Below are positions 16,792 through 25,632 of a stretch of DNA of 64,000 bases, piece by piece. The stretch comes from Sporomusaceae bacterium UBA7701 (lineage in GTDB: Bacteria > Bacillota > Negativicutes > Sporomusales > UBA7701). The position numbers and the translations under genes were made by a program. The notes below the pieces were generated by a model, which worked only from the letters and a program-made list of their open reading frames with translations, had not been told where the DNA came from and ran no database searches. The stretch's first letter is position 1; every line of letters begins with the position of its first letter. The stretch lies in the NCBI GenBank assembly GCA_002482545.1, contig DLGF01000012.1, forward strand, positions 62,001-126,000, given 5' to 3'.

Positions 16792-17502
16792 TCATCGCTT
16801 CAGGCGGTCCAGAACCAGCATAAGACCGTAAATAAGGGCGGAAGGACGGGGCGGACAGCCCGGTACATATACGTCCACCGGCACCAGGGCGTCGGCTCCG
16901 CCCCGGATGGCGTAGCTGGCGCCGAAGGTTTTCCCGCTGGCCGCGCAGCTCCCTACCGCCATCACCAGTTTCGGAGCGGGAGTTGCTTCATAGGTCATCC
17001 GGAGCGCCTGGGTAAGGTTGCGCGTCACTACTCCGGTGACCATCAGCATATCCGCGTGCCGGGGCGAGGCGACAAAATCAATGCCGTATTGCTGAAGATC
17101 GTACACGGGATTGCTCAAGGCCACCATTTCCCAGTCGCAGGCGTTGCAGGAGCCTGCATCCACGTGCCGGACGGCAAGGGACCGGCCCAGGATGCGGCGG
17201 ATTCTGGTCTGCAGTTCTTCGCCCAGACTGGCCAGCTGGTAATCGCCGTTATGCTGCAACGCGTTCTGTTCGCATACTTCAACGCAGCGGCCGCAGAAAA
17301 TGCAGGCCCGATGGTCGACTGTCAGGGTTTCCCCGGTTATCGCAATCGCCCCCGTGGGGCAGGCGGCGGCGCAACGGCCGCAATTGGCGCACCGGTTCTG
17401 CGCCACCGTGACCGCGCCCCGGAACCGGGGCGGAACGGGAGCCGCGTCCCAGCTTTCCGTCACCGTCCCGGTATAAATAATTTTACGCAACATTTTTAGC
17501 AT
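16792..17502 (-). CDS. hyfI: Hydrogenase-4-type small subunit fused to an HyfH-like ferredoxin domain
   Basis: The 236-residue protein joins two components that are separate in E. coli. Residues 25-85 carry two 4Fe-4S motifs, CANCGRCAAACPTG and CIFCGRCVEVCEQN, as in HyfH/NuoI. The rest is the NuoB/HyfI electron-transfer subunit: CNACDWEM near 120, VGSCAASG near 180 and PGCPPRP near 215 give the four cysteines of the cluster next to the [NiFe] site. It is the last gene of the operon, 13 bases after hyfG. It should pass electrons from an unidentified donor to the large subunit. Confidence 0.9.
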   Translation of the reverse strand: MLKMLRKIIYTGTVTESWDAAPVPPRFRGAVTVAQNRCANCGRCAAACPTGAIAITGETLTVDHRACIFCGRCVEVCEQNALQHNGDYQLASLGEELQTRIRRILGRSLAVRHVDAGSCNACDWEMVALSNPVYDLQQYGIDFVASPRHADMLMVTGVVTRNLTQALRMTYEATPAPKLVMAVGSCAASGKTFGASYAIRGGADALVPVDVYVPGCPPRPSALIYGLMLVLDRLKR

Positions 17503-17514
17503 GAGCCTATCCTC

Positions 17515-19026
17515 CTACCGGTCAATGCACGCGTAACAAAGCTCAAAGCTTTTGTTGACGAGAGGGAAATCCGGGATGATGTTCCCGGGGGCGGCCACCG
17601 CGACGGCCGGCCAATTGGGGTAAGAGGCCGAACGGACAAAGAGCCGGTATACCGTACTGTTCTTCCCGGTCATCAGCCAGTGAAGGTTGCCGCCGCGCGC
17701 CGACTCGCTCCAGCCGGCGCCGGAAGCGCCTGCCGGCAGCTCCGGCAACCGGACTCTGAGCTCCCCGCCCACTTCCGGCAAGCCGTAGAGCACCTGGCGA
17801 ATCAGCCCGATGGCCTGAAAAGCTTCATCCGCCCTGACCCACAGCCGGGCGGCGACATCCCCGCTATGGTAGACCGGAACCTTGAAATCAAGCTTCGGGT
17901 AAAGCGAATAAGGCAAGTCCCGCCGCCAGTCGGCGTTAACACCGGAGGCCCGGGCCGCCACTCCGACCGCGCCGAGATCGACCGCCGCCCGGGTGGACAA
18001 AATCCCGGTCGTGTTGACCCGGTCCAAAAAGGCGTTATTTTCGTGAAGAATTTCCAAAAGCCCTTTTAAATCACCTTCCAGCTCATGGAGCACGCCGGCG
18101 ATATCCTGGGTCAGAGCGGCGGTGACATCCATCGCCACGCCCCCGGGCACCACCATGCCCCTCAGGAACCGGTTGCCGGCAACGCGCTCGTTCAGGCGCA
18201 TCAACCGCTCCTTGAGACGGGCGCCGTGGCTTATGCCTACGGCAAAGCCCACCCCGGCGCACAGATTGCCGATGTCGCCCGCATGATTGTAGAGACGTTC
18301 CAATTCCGCCGCCAGTACCCGGACCGACTCCGCCCGCGCGGGAACCGCCGCCCCGGCCAGGCCTTCCACCGCCTGGGCGAACGCCAAGGCATGGGACACG
18401 GTGCAGGCCCCGCAAATCCGCTCGGCCCGATAAAAGGCGTCGGCCACCGGCAAGCCTTCCACCGCCTTTTCAATCCCCCGGTGGGTAAAAAACAGTTTGG
18501 CCTCCAGATTGATGATATTCTCCCCGGCCTGGCTGAAGCGAAAATGGCCCGGCTCGATGATCCCCGCGTGAATCGGCCCGACCGGCACTTCAAACACGCC
18601 CTGGCCCTCCACGTCCGGGATCGGATAATCAGTCGCCGCCTCCGCCACCGGTTGCCGGGGATCGAAATCCTTCCGCAAGGGGTAGAGCCCTCTGGGCCAG
18701 TTCTCGTGCAGCACCAGCGGCCTGAGATCCGGATGCCCGGCCGGCACGATGCCGAACAGGTCGTTTATTTCCCGCTCATACCAGGAGGCGGCGGGAATAT
18801 CCGGCGCCAGCGACGGATATTCCCAAGGCTCGCCGGCGATCCGGCACTTCAAGCCGATAAACGGCGCTTTGTCGCCGTCGGCAAACAGGCAGTAGATCGC
18901 CATCCCGCCGTCCAGCCCCCGTTCATCGTTCGCGAACATGGCGGTCAGCGGCCTTGCCCCCCCGTTATGGATCGCCGCCGCGGCCTTGCGCAGTTCGTCA
19001 GGGGAAACCTCGCGGTATTCAAGCAT
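17515..19026 (-). CDS. hyfG: Hydrogenase-4-type large subunit (NuoC-NuoD fusion with [NiFe] ligands)
   Basis: The 503-residue protein has an N-terminal NuoC-like part (about 1-130, including WYEREINDLFGI) and a C-terminal NuoD/large-subunit part. Both [NiFe] cysteine pairs are present: RICGACTVSH near residue 210 and ELCYACIDR at the extreme C terminus. That separates it from complex I and from hydrogenase-related complexes that lost these cysteines. The chain ends three residues after the last cysteine, so there is no C-terminal peptide for a maturation protease to remove. ATG 19026 is preferred over GTG 19038, which overlaps the GGAGG. Confidence 0.93.
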   Translation of the reverse strand: MLEYREVSPDELRKAAAAIHNGGARPLTAMFANDERGLDGGMAIYCLFADGDKAPFIGLKCRIAGEPWEYPSLAPDIPAASWYEREINDLFGIVPAGHPDLRPLVLHENWPRGLYPLRKDFDPRQPVAEAATDYPIPDVEGQGVFEVPVGPIHAGIIEPGHFRFSQAGENIINLEAKLFFTHRGIEKAVEGLPVADAFYRAERICGACTVSHALAFAQAVEGLAGAAVPARAESVRVLAAELERLYNHAGDIGNLCAGVGFAVGISHGARLKERLMRLNERVAGNRFLRGMVVPGGVAMDVTAALTQDIAGVLHELEGDLKGLLEILHENNAFLDRVNTTGILSTRAAVDLGAVGVAARASGVNADWRRDLPYSLYPKLDFKVPVYHSGDVAARLWVRADEAFQAIGLIRQVLYGLPEVGGELRVRLPELPAGASGAGWSESARGGNLHWLMTGKNSTVYRLFVRSASYPNWPAVAVAAPGNIIPDFPLVNKSFELCYACIDR

Positions 19027-19027
19027 A

Positions 19028-20494
19028 TTAACCTCCACTTATAACGGCTGCCGCCTGCTCAAGCACCAGCTTGAAGGGCTCGGGCAGGTACAGGCCGCTG
19101 GTTATCACGATCGCCGCCGACAGCAGGACGGCGGCCATGGCGGGTTTTCCCAGCTTTCCCTGGTGCACGGGGCCGGCAGGCTTGCTGAAAGCCATCTGGA
19201 AACAATAATACACCATCCCGGCAAACACCGCCGCCAGGAGCGTGAGCAGCACCGCGCCCGCCAACTTGTAGCCGCCGGCAAAGGCTGCCCAGGCGATCAT
19301 AAACTTGCTGGCGAATACGCCGAAGGGCGGTACGCCGGTGATGGCCAGCGCGAACAGCACGAACGCCGCCCCGCCGAAGGGCATGTTGGCAACAACCCCG
19401 CGGATGCGCAGAATATGCCGGGTGCGATATTCCTGGCTAAGATGGCCCGCCAGGTAGAACAAGGCCGATTTGGCGACCGCATGGTTGAAAATATGGAACA
19501 ACGCCCCGTAGACAGCCAGCGGCGTACCGATTCCCAGAGCCAGGGTGATCATTCCCATATGCTCGACGCTGGAGTAGGCCAAGAGCCGCTTGATATCGTG
19601 CTGCACCAGCAGGAAGGGAACGGCGACCATCACGGAGAAAAGGCCGAGCCCCATCAGCATGGGCTGGATGAATTCCGCGCCCACCGCCCCTTTGACAATA
19701 ACCAGATTGCGCATCACCACATATAACGCGCAGCTCAGGAGCGCCCCCGAAAGAAGGCCGCTCACCGGCGAAGGCGCCTGGCTGTGGGCGTCCGGCAGCC
19801 AGGTGTGCATGGGCGCCAGCCCGACTTTCGTTCCATAGCCGACGATGATGCAGGCGAAAGCCAGCTTCAGCATCCCCGGATCAAGCCGGGAGCTGATGTC
19901 CCGCAGCGCCAGCCAGCTTAACGCCTCGCCGGCTCCCGGCCCGGCGCTGACCTGAGCGTAGTAGAGCAGAATCGTGCCGAACAGGGCCAGGCAAATCCCC
20001 ACGGTGCAGACCATGACATACTTCCAGGCGGCCTCGATGCCCGCCCGGTTGAAGTGGAAGGCCACCAGAAGGGCGGAAGCCAGCGTCGTGGCCTCGACGC
20101 ACACCCACATCAGACCGAGATTTTCGACCACCAGCACGCTGATCATCGTAAAGGCGAAGGTATTCAGCAGCACATAATACCGCTTCAAGGCCCCCAGGCT
20201 GCCGGGACCCTCGTGGAGTTCCTTTTCCATATAGGACGCGGAGAACAAAAAGGCGGTCAGGTTGAGCACCGCGATCACCACGAGCAGCAGGCAGCTGAGA
20301 GAATCGACGTAAAGGGGCGGAGCGGCCAGGATGCCCCCCGCCTGGACGGAATAAACCAGGCCGAAGAGGATGAAGCTGGTTGACAAGCCGCCCAGCATAT
20401 TAATCTGTTTGACGCTGGACCGGGTTGCGGCAGTCAGCGTCAAAACCGCTGCGCAAATCGGCATGGCCAGCGCTCCGTATATCATCCAGGACAT
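19028..20494 (-). CDS. hyfF: Hydrogenase-4 component F (ND4/ND5-like antiporter subunit)
   Basis: The 488-residue membrane protein belongs to the NuoL/M/N-Mrp family of proton-translocating subunits. Characteristic segments are GLMWVCVEATTLASALLV near residue 128, which has the conserved Glu, GYGTKVGLAPMHTWLPDAHS near 218, which has the conserved Lys, and LLAYSSVEHMGMI near 308. About 14 helices are readable. It lies between hyfE and hyfG with almost no spacing (1-4 bases), so translation is probably coupled. It should contribute to proton or sodium movement driven by the hydrogenase. Confidence 0.92.
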   Translation of the reverse strand: MSWMIYGALAMPICAAVLTLTAATRSSVKQINMLGGLSTSFILFGLVYSVQAGGILAAPPLYVDSLSCLLLVVIAVLNLTAFLFSASYMEKELHEGPGSLGALKRYYVLLNTFAFTMISVLVVENLGLMWVCVEATTLASALLVAFHFNRAGIEAAWKYVMVCTVGICLALFGTILLYYAQVSAGPGAGEALSWLALRDISSRLDPGMLKLAFACIIVGYGTKVGLAPMHTWLPDAHSQAPSPVSGLLSGALLSCALYVVMRNLVIVKGAVGAEFIQPMLMGLGLFSVMVAVPFLLVQHDIKRLLAYSSVEHMGMITLALGIGTPLAVYGALFHIFNHAVAKSALFYLAGHLSQEYRTRHILRIRGVVANMPFGGAAFVLFALAITGVPPFGVFASKFMIAWAAFAGGYKLAGAVLLTLLAAVFAGMVYYCFQMAFSKPAGPVHQGKLGKPAMAAVLLSAAIVITSGLYLPEPFKLVLEQAAAVISGG

Positions 20495-20498
20495 CCTC

Positions 20499-21125
20499 TC
20501 ACCCTTTCAGCTTCTGAAGTAGGCTGGTGTCGGTAGACAGCCAGGAAATTTTGAGCCGGTAAGTCAGGATGACCAGTACGACGACCGCGATCAGCACATC
20601 CAGCAGGATTCCGAACTCAATGATCAGCGGCAAACCTTTGGTAACCGACAGGCTTACCAGGTACAGGCCATTTTCCAGCGTGCTCAGACCGACGATCTGC
20701 AGCACCGCCTGATGGCGGATGATAATAATCTGCAGGCCGATGAGGATCAGCGACATCGCCGCCGCCAGCGCGTCCCGGCTTATGACGCCGGGCAAAGCCC
20801 GGTCGATGAAACCATAGGCCAGCACCACGGCAAAAGCCGCCGCCAGTGAGGAATAGTTCGGCGAGAGCAGCGATTCCTCTTCCCGCTCCCTTCTGAGCCG
20901 GCCGACAATGCGGTATAAAGCGTAAGGTATAAGAACGGCTTTAATGACCAGCGTCAGCAGCGCGGCCAGAAAAAAGTGCGTTTCCCCGGTTTCGGCGCCC
21001 ACCACCAGGCACGCCGCCGCCACCATGGCCGACTGGACCAAAAAAACGGTTACCGCGTTGCGGAGGTCGGTCGTCCGCGTCAGCCAAAAGGCGGTAAACA
21101 TCAGCAGAATAATCAGCAGGTTCAA
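20499..21125 (-). CDS. hyfE: Hydrogenase-4 component E
   Basis: The 208-residue, six-to-seven-helix protein matches HyfE/HycD-region subunits related to NuoK. Acidic residues inside the membrane are visible, for example in LSTLENGLYLVSL near 145, which corresponds to the conserved Glu of NuoK. The start is TTG behind GGGGGAAAG. Position between hyfC and hyfF agrees with the hyf order in E. coli, with hyfD absent here. Confidence 0.85.
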   Translation of the reverse strand: MNLLIILLMFTAFWLTRTTDLRNAVTVFLVQSAMVAAACLVVGAETGETHFFLAALLTLVIKAVLIPYALYRIVGRLRREREEESLLSPNYSSLAAAFAVVLAYGFIDRALPGVISRDALAAAMSLILIGLQIIIIRHQAVLQIVGLSTLENGLYLVSLSVTKGLPLIIEFGILLDVLIAVVVLVILTYRLKISWLSTDTSLLQKLKG

Positions 21126-21138
21126 TTTCTTTCCCCCT

Positions 21139-22026
21139 TTACTGGGCGACCAAAGCTAAGAGTGACAATAGGCACGAAACAGCGAGAAATCCCGGCAAGC
21201 GGAACAGGCGCATCTTGTTGGTGCTGGTTTCCGCCAGCGCCAAGAAAAGCGCCGCCGCCAAAACCTTAACTGCGAACACGGGCCCGCCGATCATCGCCGG
21301 CAGCCCCGGCACCCCCCAGGGGATGAAATAAACGACAAACAGCGCCAGCACGGTCAGCTGCTTGATCATCGACGCCCAGTGGATGAGCCCGAGCTGACGC
21401 CCGGAATACTCCAGGACCATCCCTTCATGGACCATGGTCAGTTCCAGGTGGGTATCCGGGTTGTCCACCGGTATCCGGCCCGTCTCGGCGATCAGGACCA
21501 CAAAAAAGGCGATCGCGGCCAGGATATAGGAGAAAGCCAGCGGCGCACCGGCGGCCGCGCCGGCCATCCCGGCGAGCGAGGTAGTCCCGGCTGGCCCGGC
21601 AACGGTCAGCAAGGCCAAGAGAAGCGCCGGTTCGACCAGCACCGATATATACATTTCCCGCGACCCGCCCATGCCGCCAAAAGCGCTGCCGGCATCGAGC
21701 GAAGCCAGGGCCAGGAAAAACCGGCCCAAACCGTAAATATAGATCAGGAGCAGCATATCGGCAACCGAACCGAACTGGCCGGCGGCCGCCATTCCGGCGG
21801 CCGCGGCCGCAGCGGCGAAATACACGTATGGCGCAGCCCGGAAGATCCAGGAGGTGGTCGGCGAAACCACGCTGCCCTTCCGGAAGAGCTTCGCGAGATC
21901 GAAATAAGGCTGGAGGGGCGAGGCCCCGCGCCGGTTTTGCAGACGCGCCTTGGCTGTTTTGATGATCCCGGCTACCAATGGCGACATGGCCAGGATGACG
22001 ATGGCGTATAAAATTCCGTACAACAT
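21139..22026 (-). CDS. hyfC: Hydrogenase-4 component C (NuoH-like membrane anchor)
   Basis: The 295-residue membrane protein is related to NuoH, the subunit that docks the soluble hydrogenase arm to the membrane. Landmarks: RRGASPLQPYFDLAKLF near residue 35, ETGRIPVDNPDTHLELTMVHE near 185-205, and eight hydrophobic helices. The acid-rich loop after the EtGRiPvDNP motif is typical of group 4 hydrogenases. The ATG at 22026 gives the usual N terminus; a GTG at 22035 is an alternative. It begins ten bases after hyfB. Confidence 0.93.
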   Translation of the reverse strand: MLYGILYAIVILAMSPLVAGIIKTAKARLQNRRGASPLQPYFDLAKLFRKGSVVSPTTSWIFRAAPYVYFAAAAAAAGMAAAGQFGSVADMLLLIYIYGLGRFFLALASLDAGSAFGGMGGSREMYISVLVEPALLLALLTVAGPAGTTSLAGMAGAAAGAPLAFSYILAAIAFFVVLIAETGRIPVDNPDTHLELTMVHEGMVLEYSGRQLGLIHWASMIKQLTVLALFVVYFIPWGVPGLPAMIGGPVFAVKVLAAALFLALAETSTNKMRLFRLPGFLAVSCLLSLLALVAQ

Positions 22027-22035
22027 ACTCCCCAC

Positions 22036-24054
22036 CTACCTCACACTCCAGGCCAGCGCCACAATCATCACGGCCAGGATATAGCCGATATAGACCTGAA
22101 GACTGCCGCTCTGCAGCTTCTTGCTGTAGGTCGCCGCCTTAATGACCCCGGCGTTGAAGGGCCGGTACAGCTTATCGTTAAGCACATAATGAATACTCAC
22201 GTGATACGCCAGGCGCCGCCCGAAGTATCCGTTCCCGCCCTCTTCGACGACTTTATGGCGCTGCGGACGCAGAATGGCTGCAAAGGCCGTCCGGATCGGC
22301 TTGGAGAAACCGGTGGCGGTGTACTCCATCCGGGGAGTGGGAACAATCCCGCAGGTCCAGGTCTCCGCAACCCTCCGGGGGGAACGTCCGTTAAAATGTA
22401 CCGCCGCCAGAGCGATTGCCGCCCCGGCGGCCAGCAGCGCCAGCAGCACGGGAACCCCCAGCACCCCGGCAGCCGGAGCGGCCTCCACCGTCAGGCCGAA
22501 CCAATGTGAAGTCATAAGGCCGGCGGTGCTTACGCCGCGGTATCCGGCCAGCACGGCTTTGAGCATTTCGAGGACCGGTTGGGGCCATATCCCCAGGCCT
22601 ATACAGAGCAGCGCCAGGGTTCCCATGGGGAACAGCATTGCTTTGGGCGCCTCCGCGGCCCTGGCGGCGCACTCGCTCCGCGGCTTGGCCAGGAAGGTAA
22701 TGCCGAAGGCCTTTACGAAACAGGCCGCCGCCAAAGCCCCGGTCAGCCCGAGCAAGGCGATGAGGATGGCGCTGGCCACCCGGCCGCCGATGCCGCCAAG
22801 GCCGGCCGGCAAATAGAACAAGGCCTGAAAGGTGAGCCACTCGCTGACAAATCCGTTAAAGGGCGGCAGCGCCGAGATCGCAGCCGAGCCGATCAGAAAC
22901 CAGAAGGCCGTATAAGGCATTTTTTTGATAAGTCCGCCCAGCACCTCAAAATCCTTGGTGCCGGTTGCCTGAAGAACCGCCCCGGCCCCGAAAAACAGGA
23001 GCGATTTGAACAGGGCGTGGTTTAAGGTATGAAAAAGTGCGGCGGTCCAGGCCAGGCCAGCCAGCGCCGGCTGGCCGCCGGCGGAAAAGGCGAGGCCGGC
23101 GCCCATCGCCAGCAGAATAATTCCGATGTTGTCCACGCTGCAGTAAGCCAGCAGCCGTTTCAGATCATGCTCCATCAGCGCGTACAGCACGCCCAGGACA
23201 CAGGACACGATGGCCAGCGCCATGAGAAGTTCCCCCCACCACAGCGGTCCAGGCCCGAGGAAATCCAGCAGCACCCGGCAGAGGCCATAAATCGCCGTCT
23301 TGATCATCACCCCCGACATCAGCGCCGAAACATGGCTGGGGGCGGCGGGATGCGCCTTGGGCAGCCAGACGTGGACGGGAATCATCCCCGCTTTGGTGCC
23401 AAAACCCAGGAGAGCGCAGAGAAAAACGGCATTCCGCTCGAAACCGCTTAGGTTGGCCTGCTTCAGCAGCGCGAAATCAAAGCCTCCCGCGCCGGTTGCC
23501 AGCAGGAGAAAGGCCGAAATGATCAGCACCGTCCCGACATGGGTCATGACCAGATACACGAACGCCGCCCGCCGGTTGGCCTCCTTTTCCCATTCGTGAT
23601 TCACCAAAAGAAAAGAAGTAAGCGACATCGTTTCCCAAACCACGATGAAGGCGGCGGCATGGCTGACGGTAAACACCAGCAGCATCGACAGCAAGAAGGC
23701 ATTGAAACTTGCCGCCATCAGCCACAGTCTCCGGCCGTAATACTCGCGGCAGTAGCCCGGCGCATAGATGCTCGCCGCCGCGCCGGCGACCCCCATCACC
23801 AGCATAAAGAAGGCGGACAGGTAATCGAGGCGGGCCGTCACCGTTCCCATGACCAGCCAATCAAACAGAGGAAGGCTGACCTCGCCCTGGACAAAAATAA
23901 AAATTGCACACAGTACGGCCAGGATATTGCCTAACGCCGCCAAACTGTGTGCAACTTGATTCAGGATCCGTTCCTTCGGGCGAAGGGTAAACGCCGACAC
24001 CACTCCCAGAAACAAAACGCCTAATGCTGATAAATAAAACTGCGACGCAATCAT
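22036..24054 (-). CDS. hyfB: Hydrogenase-4 component B (ND5-like antiporter subunit)
   Basis: The 672-residue membrane protein is the large NuoL-type subunit. Conserved pieces are VVWETMSLTSFLLVNHEWE near residue 140, with the functional Glu, GFGTKAGMIPVHVWLPKAHP near 220, with the Lys, and LLAYCSVDNIGIILL near 300. It has about 15 helices and a C-terminal amphipathic stretch with a final helix. The frame is open to 24087, but ATG 24054 follows GGAGGG at proper spacing. It is the first gene of the operon. A TTTACG-18-TAGAAT promoter is possible about 50 bases upstream; no sigma-54 site was seen. Confidence 0.92.
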   Translation of the reverse strand: MIASQFYLSALGVLFLGVVSAFTLRPKERILNQVAHSLAALGNILAVLCAIFIFVQGEVSLPLFDWLVMGTVTARLDYLSAFFMLVMGVAGAAASIYAPGYCREYYGRRLWLMAASFNAFLLSMLLVFTVSHAAAFIVVWETMSLTSFLLVNHEWEKEANRRAAFVYLVMTHVGTVLIISAFLLLATGAGGFDFALLKQANLSGFERNAVFLCALLGFGTKAGMIPVHVWLPKAHPAAPSHVSALMSGVMIKTAIYGLCRVLLDFLGPGPLWWGELLMALAIVSCVLGVLYALMEHDLKRLLAYCSVDNIGIILLAMGAGLAFSAGGQPALAGLAWTAALFHTLNHALFKSLLFFGAGAVLQATGTKDFEVLGGLIKKMPYTAFWFLIGSAAISALPPFNGFVSEWLTFQALFYLPAGLGGIGGRVASAILIALLGLTGALAAACFVKAFGITFLAKPRSECAARAAEAPKAMLFPMGTLALLCIGLGIWPQPVLEMLKAVLAGYRGVSTAGLMTSHWFGLTVEAAPAAGVLGVPVLLALLAAGAAIALAAVHFNGRSPRRVAETWTCGIVPTPRMEYTATGFSKPIRTAFAAILRPQRHKVVEEGGNGYFGRRLAYHVSIHYVLNDKLYRPFNAGVIKAATYSKKLQSGSLQVYIGYILAVMIVALAWSVR

Positions 24055-24206
24055 AGTTAGCCCTCCAGCTGAAAAAACAAAAATCATTCAAATTCTATCA
24101 CAGTTCGCGGTATTTCGTAAACCCTCCGGGAAAAAAGCCGGTCAGGAAATCCTATCCTTCTCGTGGCCCGCGATGCATGCGCCCGTGATCAGGAAGGGGG
24201 AAAGGC

Positions 24207-24238
24207 AAAAAAAACAGGGCGGCCAGTTGGCCGTCCTG
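24207..24238 (-). terminator. Terminator after the TSCPD gene
   Basis: An 11-bp stem (one G-U pair) at 24215-24238 followed on the minus strand by eight Ts. Confidence 0.85.
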
Positions 24239-24291
24239 CCGTCTTTCCTTCATTTTCCGCCTATTGCAGCAGCCGGAGGCGTTGCCCGAGT

Positions 24292-24537
24292 TCAGCGGCT
24301 GCGATATTCCTCGAGGGCTCTGGCCAGTTGGTCGGCGCACGAGGTCTGGTTTCGGCAAAGGTTCCCCTTCAGCTTCCGGATGACGTCTTCGACCGGCATT
24401 CCCTCGACCAGTTTGGCGATGGCGCTCAGGTTGCCCGGACAGCCGCCGACAAAGGCCAACTGTTTGACAACGCCATTTTCCACCTCAAATTTGATTTCCT
24501 TGGAACAGACCCCTTCAGTTGCATAGGAAACGACCAT
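24292..24537 (-). CDS. TSCPD domain protein (TIGR03905-like)
   Basis: The 81-residue protein matches the small TSCPD family, a domain also found at the C terminus of some ribonucleotide reductases. Motifs are TEGVCSKEI near residue 8, GGCPGNLSAIAKLVEG near 31 and CRNQTSCADQLARAL near 61. Four conserved cysteines suggest metal or thiol chemistry; function is unknown. It stands alone between a consensus promoter at 24613-24641 and a strong terminator. Confidence 0.88.
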   Translation of the reverse strand: MVVSYATEGVCSKEIKFEVENGVVKQLAFVGGCPGNLSAIAKLVEGMPVEDVIRKLKGNLCRNQTSCADQLARALEEYRSR

Positions 24538-24612
24538 GTTTATTTCCCCTTTCCCAGTCGAATGCTTCGCTCATTCAGCGATGTCTGCTGCGCGACACTC
24601 GGTGTCATGTTT

Positions 24613-24641
24613 ATTGTAAAGATAATTCTTATTTCCGTCAA
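24613..24641 (-). promoter_or_regulatory. Promoter of the TSCPD gene
   Basis: On the minus strand TTGACG, 17 bases, TACAAT; about 75 bases before the ATG. The leader contains a small GACAC-CGA-GTGTC hairpin. Confidence 0.75.
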
Positions 24642-24690
24642 TCGACCGATCCGGGCAGGCGCAAGCGCCGGTCCGGCCGGCCGAATCCGC

Positions 24691-25431
24691 TCATTCCGCC
24701 ACCGTAATGCCAAACCAGTCGGCAAAACCGTACCGGACAAAACCGCACTTGGCGGCAAGCCCGGGCGACATCCGGTTATCCAGGCGGATATGGAGAAAGG
24801 GTATCTGCCCTGCCGCCAGCAAGGTTTCGGCCAGCGCAACGGTTGTGTCCACCGCGTAGCCCCGTCCGCGGTATTCCTCACGGGTATACATAATTCCCAG
24901 GGAATTATCGTCATGGACCAACACCCAACTGGCGAGAACGCCTCCGGCATAGACCGCGGCGGAAGGGCGGCGGCTAATGGCTTCGGCAATCGCCTGCAAG
25001 GACGCGCTGTCCCGATAAGTGTAATACCGGTCCACGACCGCCGCATCCTCCAGGCGGATGGGCTCGGTCCGGTGGCGGATCAGTTCCCTTCGCAGGTTTG
25101 CCGGCGGCAGGTAATAAAGGGCGCAAGGCTCGTCCCAGTGCACGGCAAACCGTTGTCTGAGCTTTTCCGCCAGCGGCCGCCAGACTCCTCCCAGACCATA
25201 TTGCCCCGGTTTTCGGAGCAGGGTGCCGCAAATGTCGTCCAGCACGTCGTCCTGCTCCGTGAAGCAGTAGATAAAGTCTCCGGCCCTCACCGCCACACCC
25301 CGGGGCGCTGTCGCGTCATCGACGAAAATCTCCGCGGCGGCATTCCCGATAATTCCCCGGATATTCAGCGTCACGATGGGATATTGATCCAAATAAGCCA
25401 GTACTGCGGATCTGTTCTCCGTTCGGATCAT
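24691..25431 (-). CDS. GNAT-family acetyltransferase
   Basis: The 246-residue protein has the acetyl-CoA-binding motif YTREEYRGRGYAVD near residue 180, followed by the usual helix and the CGFVRYG strand near the C terminus. The N-terminal 130 residues are a separate mixed domain containing GLGGVWRPLAEKL, of unknown role. This two-part layout is seen in several uncharacterised acetyltransferases of Firmicutes. The substrate cannot be deduced. It is read alone on the minus strand, without an obvious operon partner. Confidence 0.8.
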   Translation of the reverse strand: MIRTENRSAVLAYLDQYPIVTLNIRGIIGNAAAEIFVDDATAPRGVAVRAGDFIYCFTEQDDVLDDICGTLLRKPGQYGLGGVWRPLAEKLRQRFAVHWDEPCALYYLPPANLRRELIRHRTEPIRLEDAAVVDRYYTYRDSASLQAIAEAISRRPSAAVYAGGVLASWVLVHDDNSLGIMYTREEYRGRGYAVDTTVALAETLLAAGQIPFLHIRLDNRMSPGLAAKCGFVRYGFADWFGITVAE

Positions 25432-25632
25432 CGGCCTCCTCCTCTGCGGCGCCGTACCGCCGCCCTGCTGTTGCCCCCCGCCGGACCGTTACAGCTCCTC
25501 CGGCCACGGGGATACAATCTTCAAAAATTCAGCGATTAATTGATCTGCAAAAGGAATTACGCCGGAAAAAAGGGAATACCTTTCTCTAGCACAACAAATT
25601 GCAGTACCGACACTTCGCTAGGAGATGATTCC

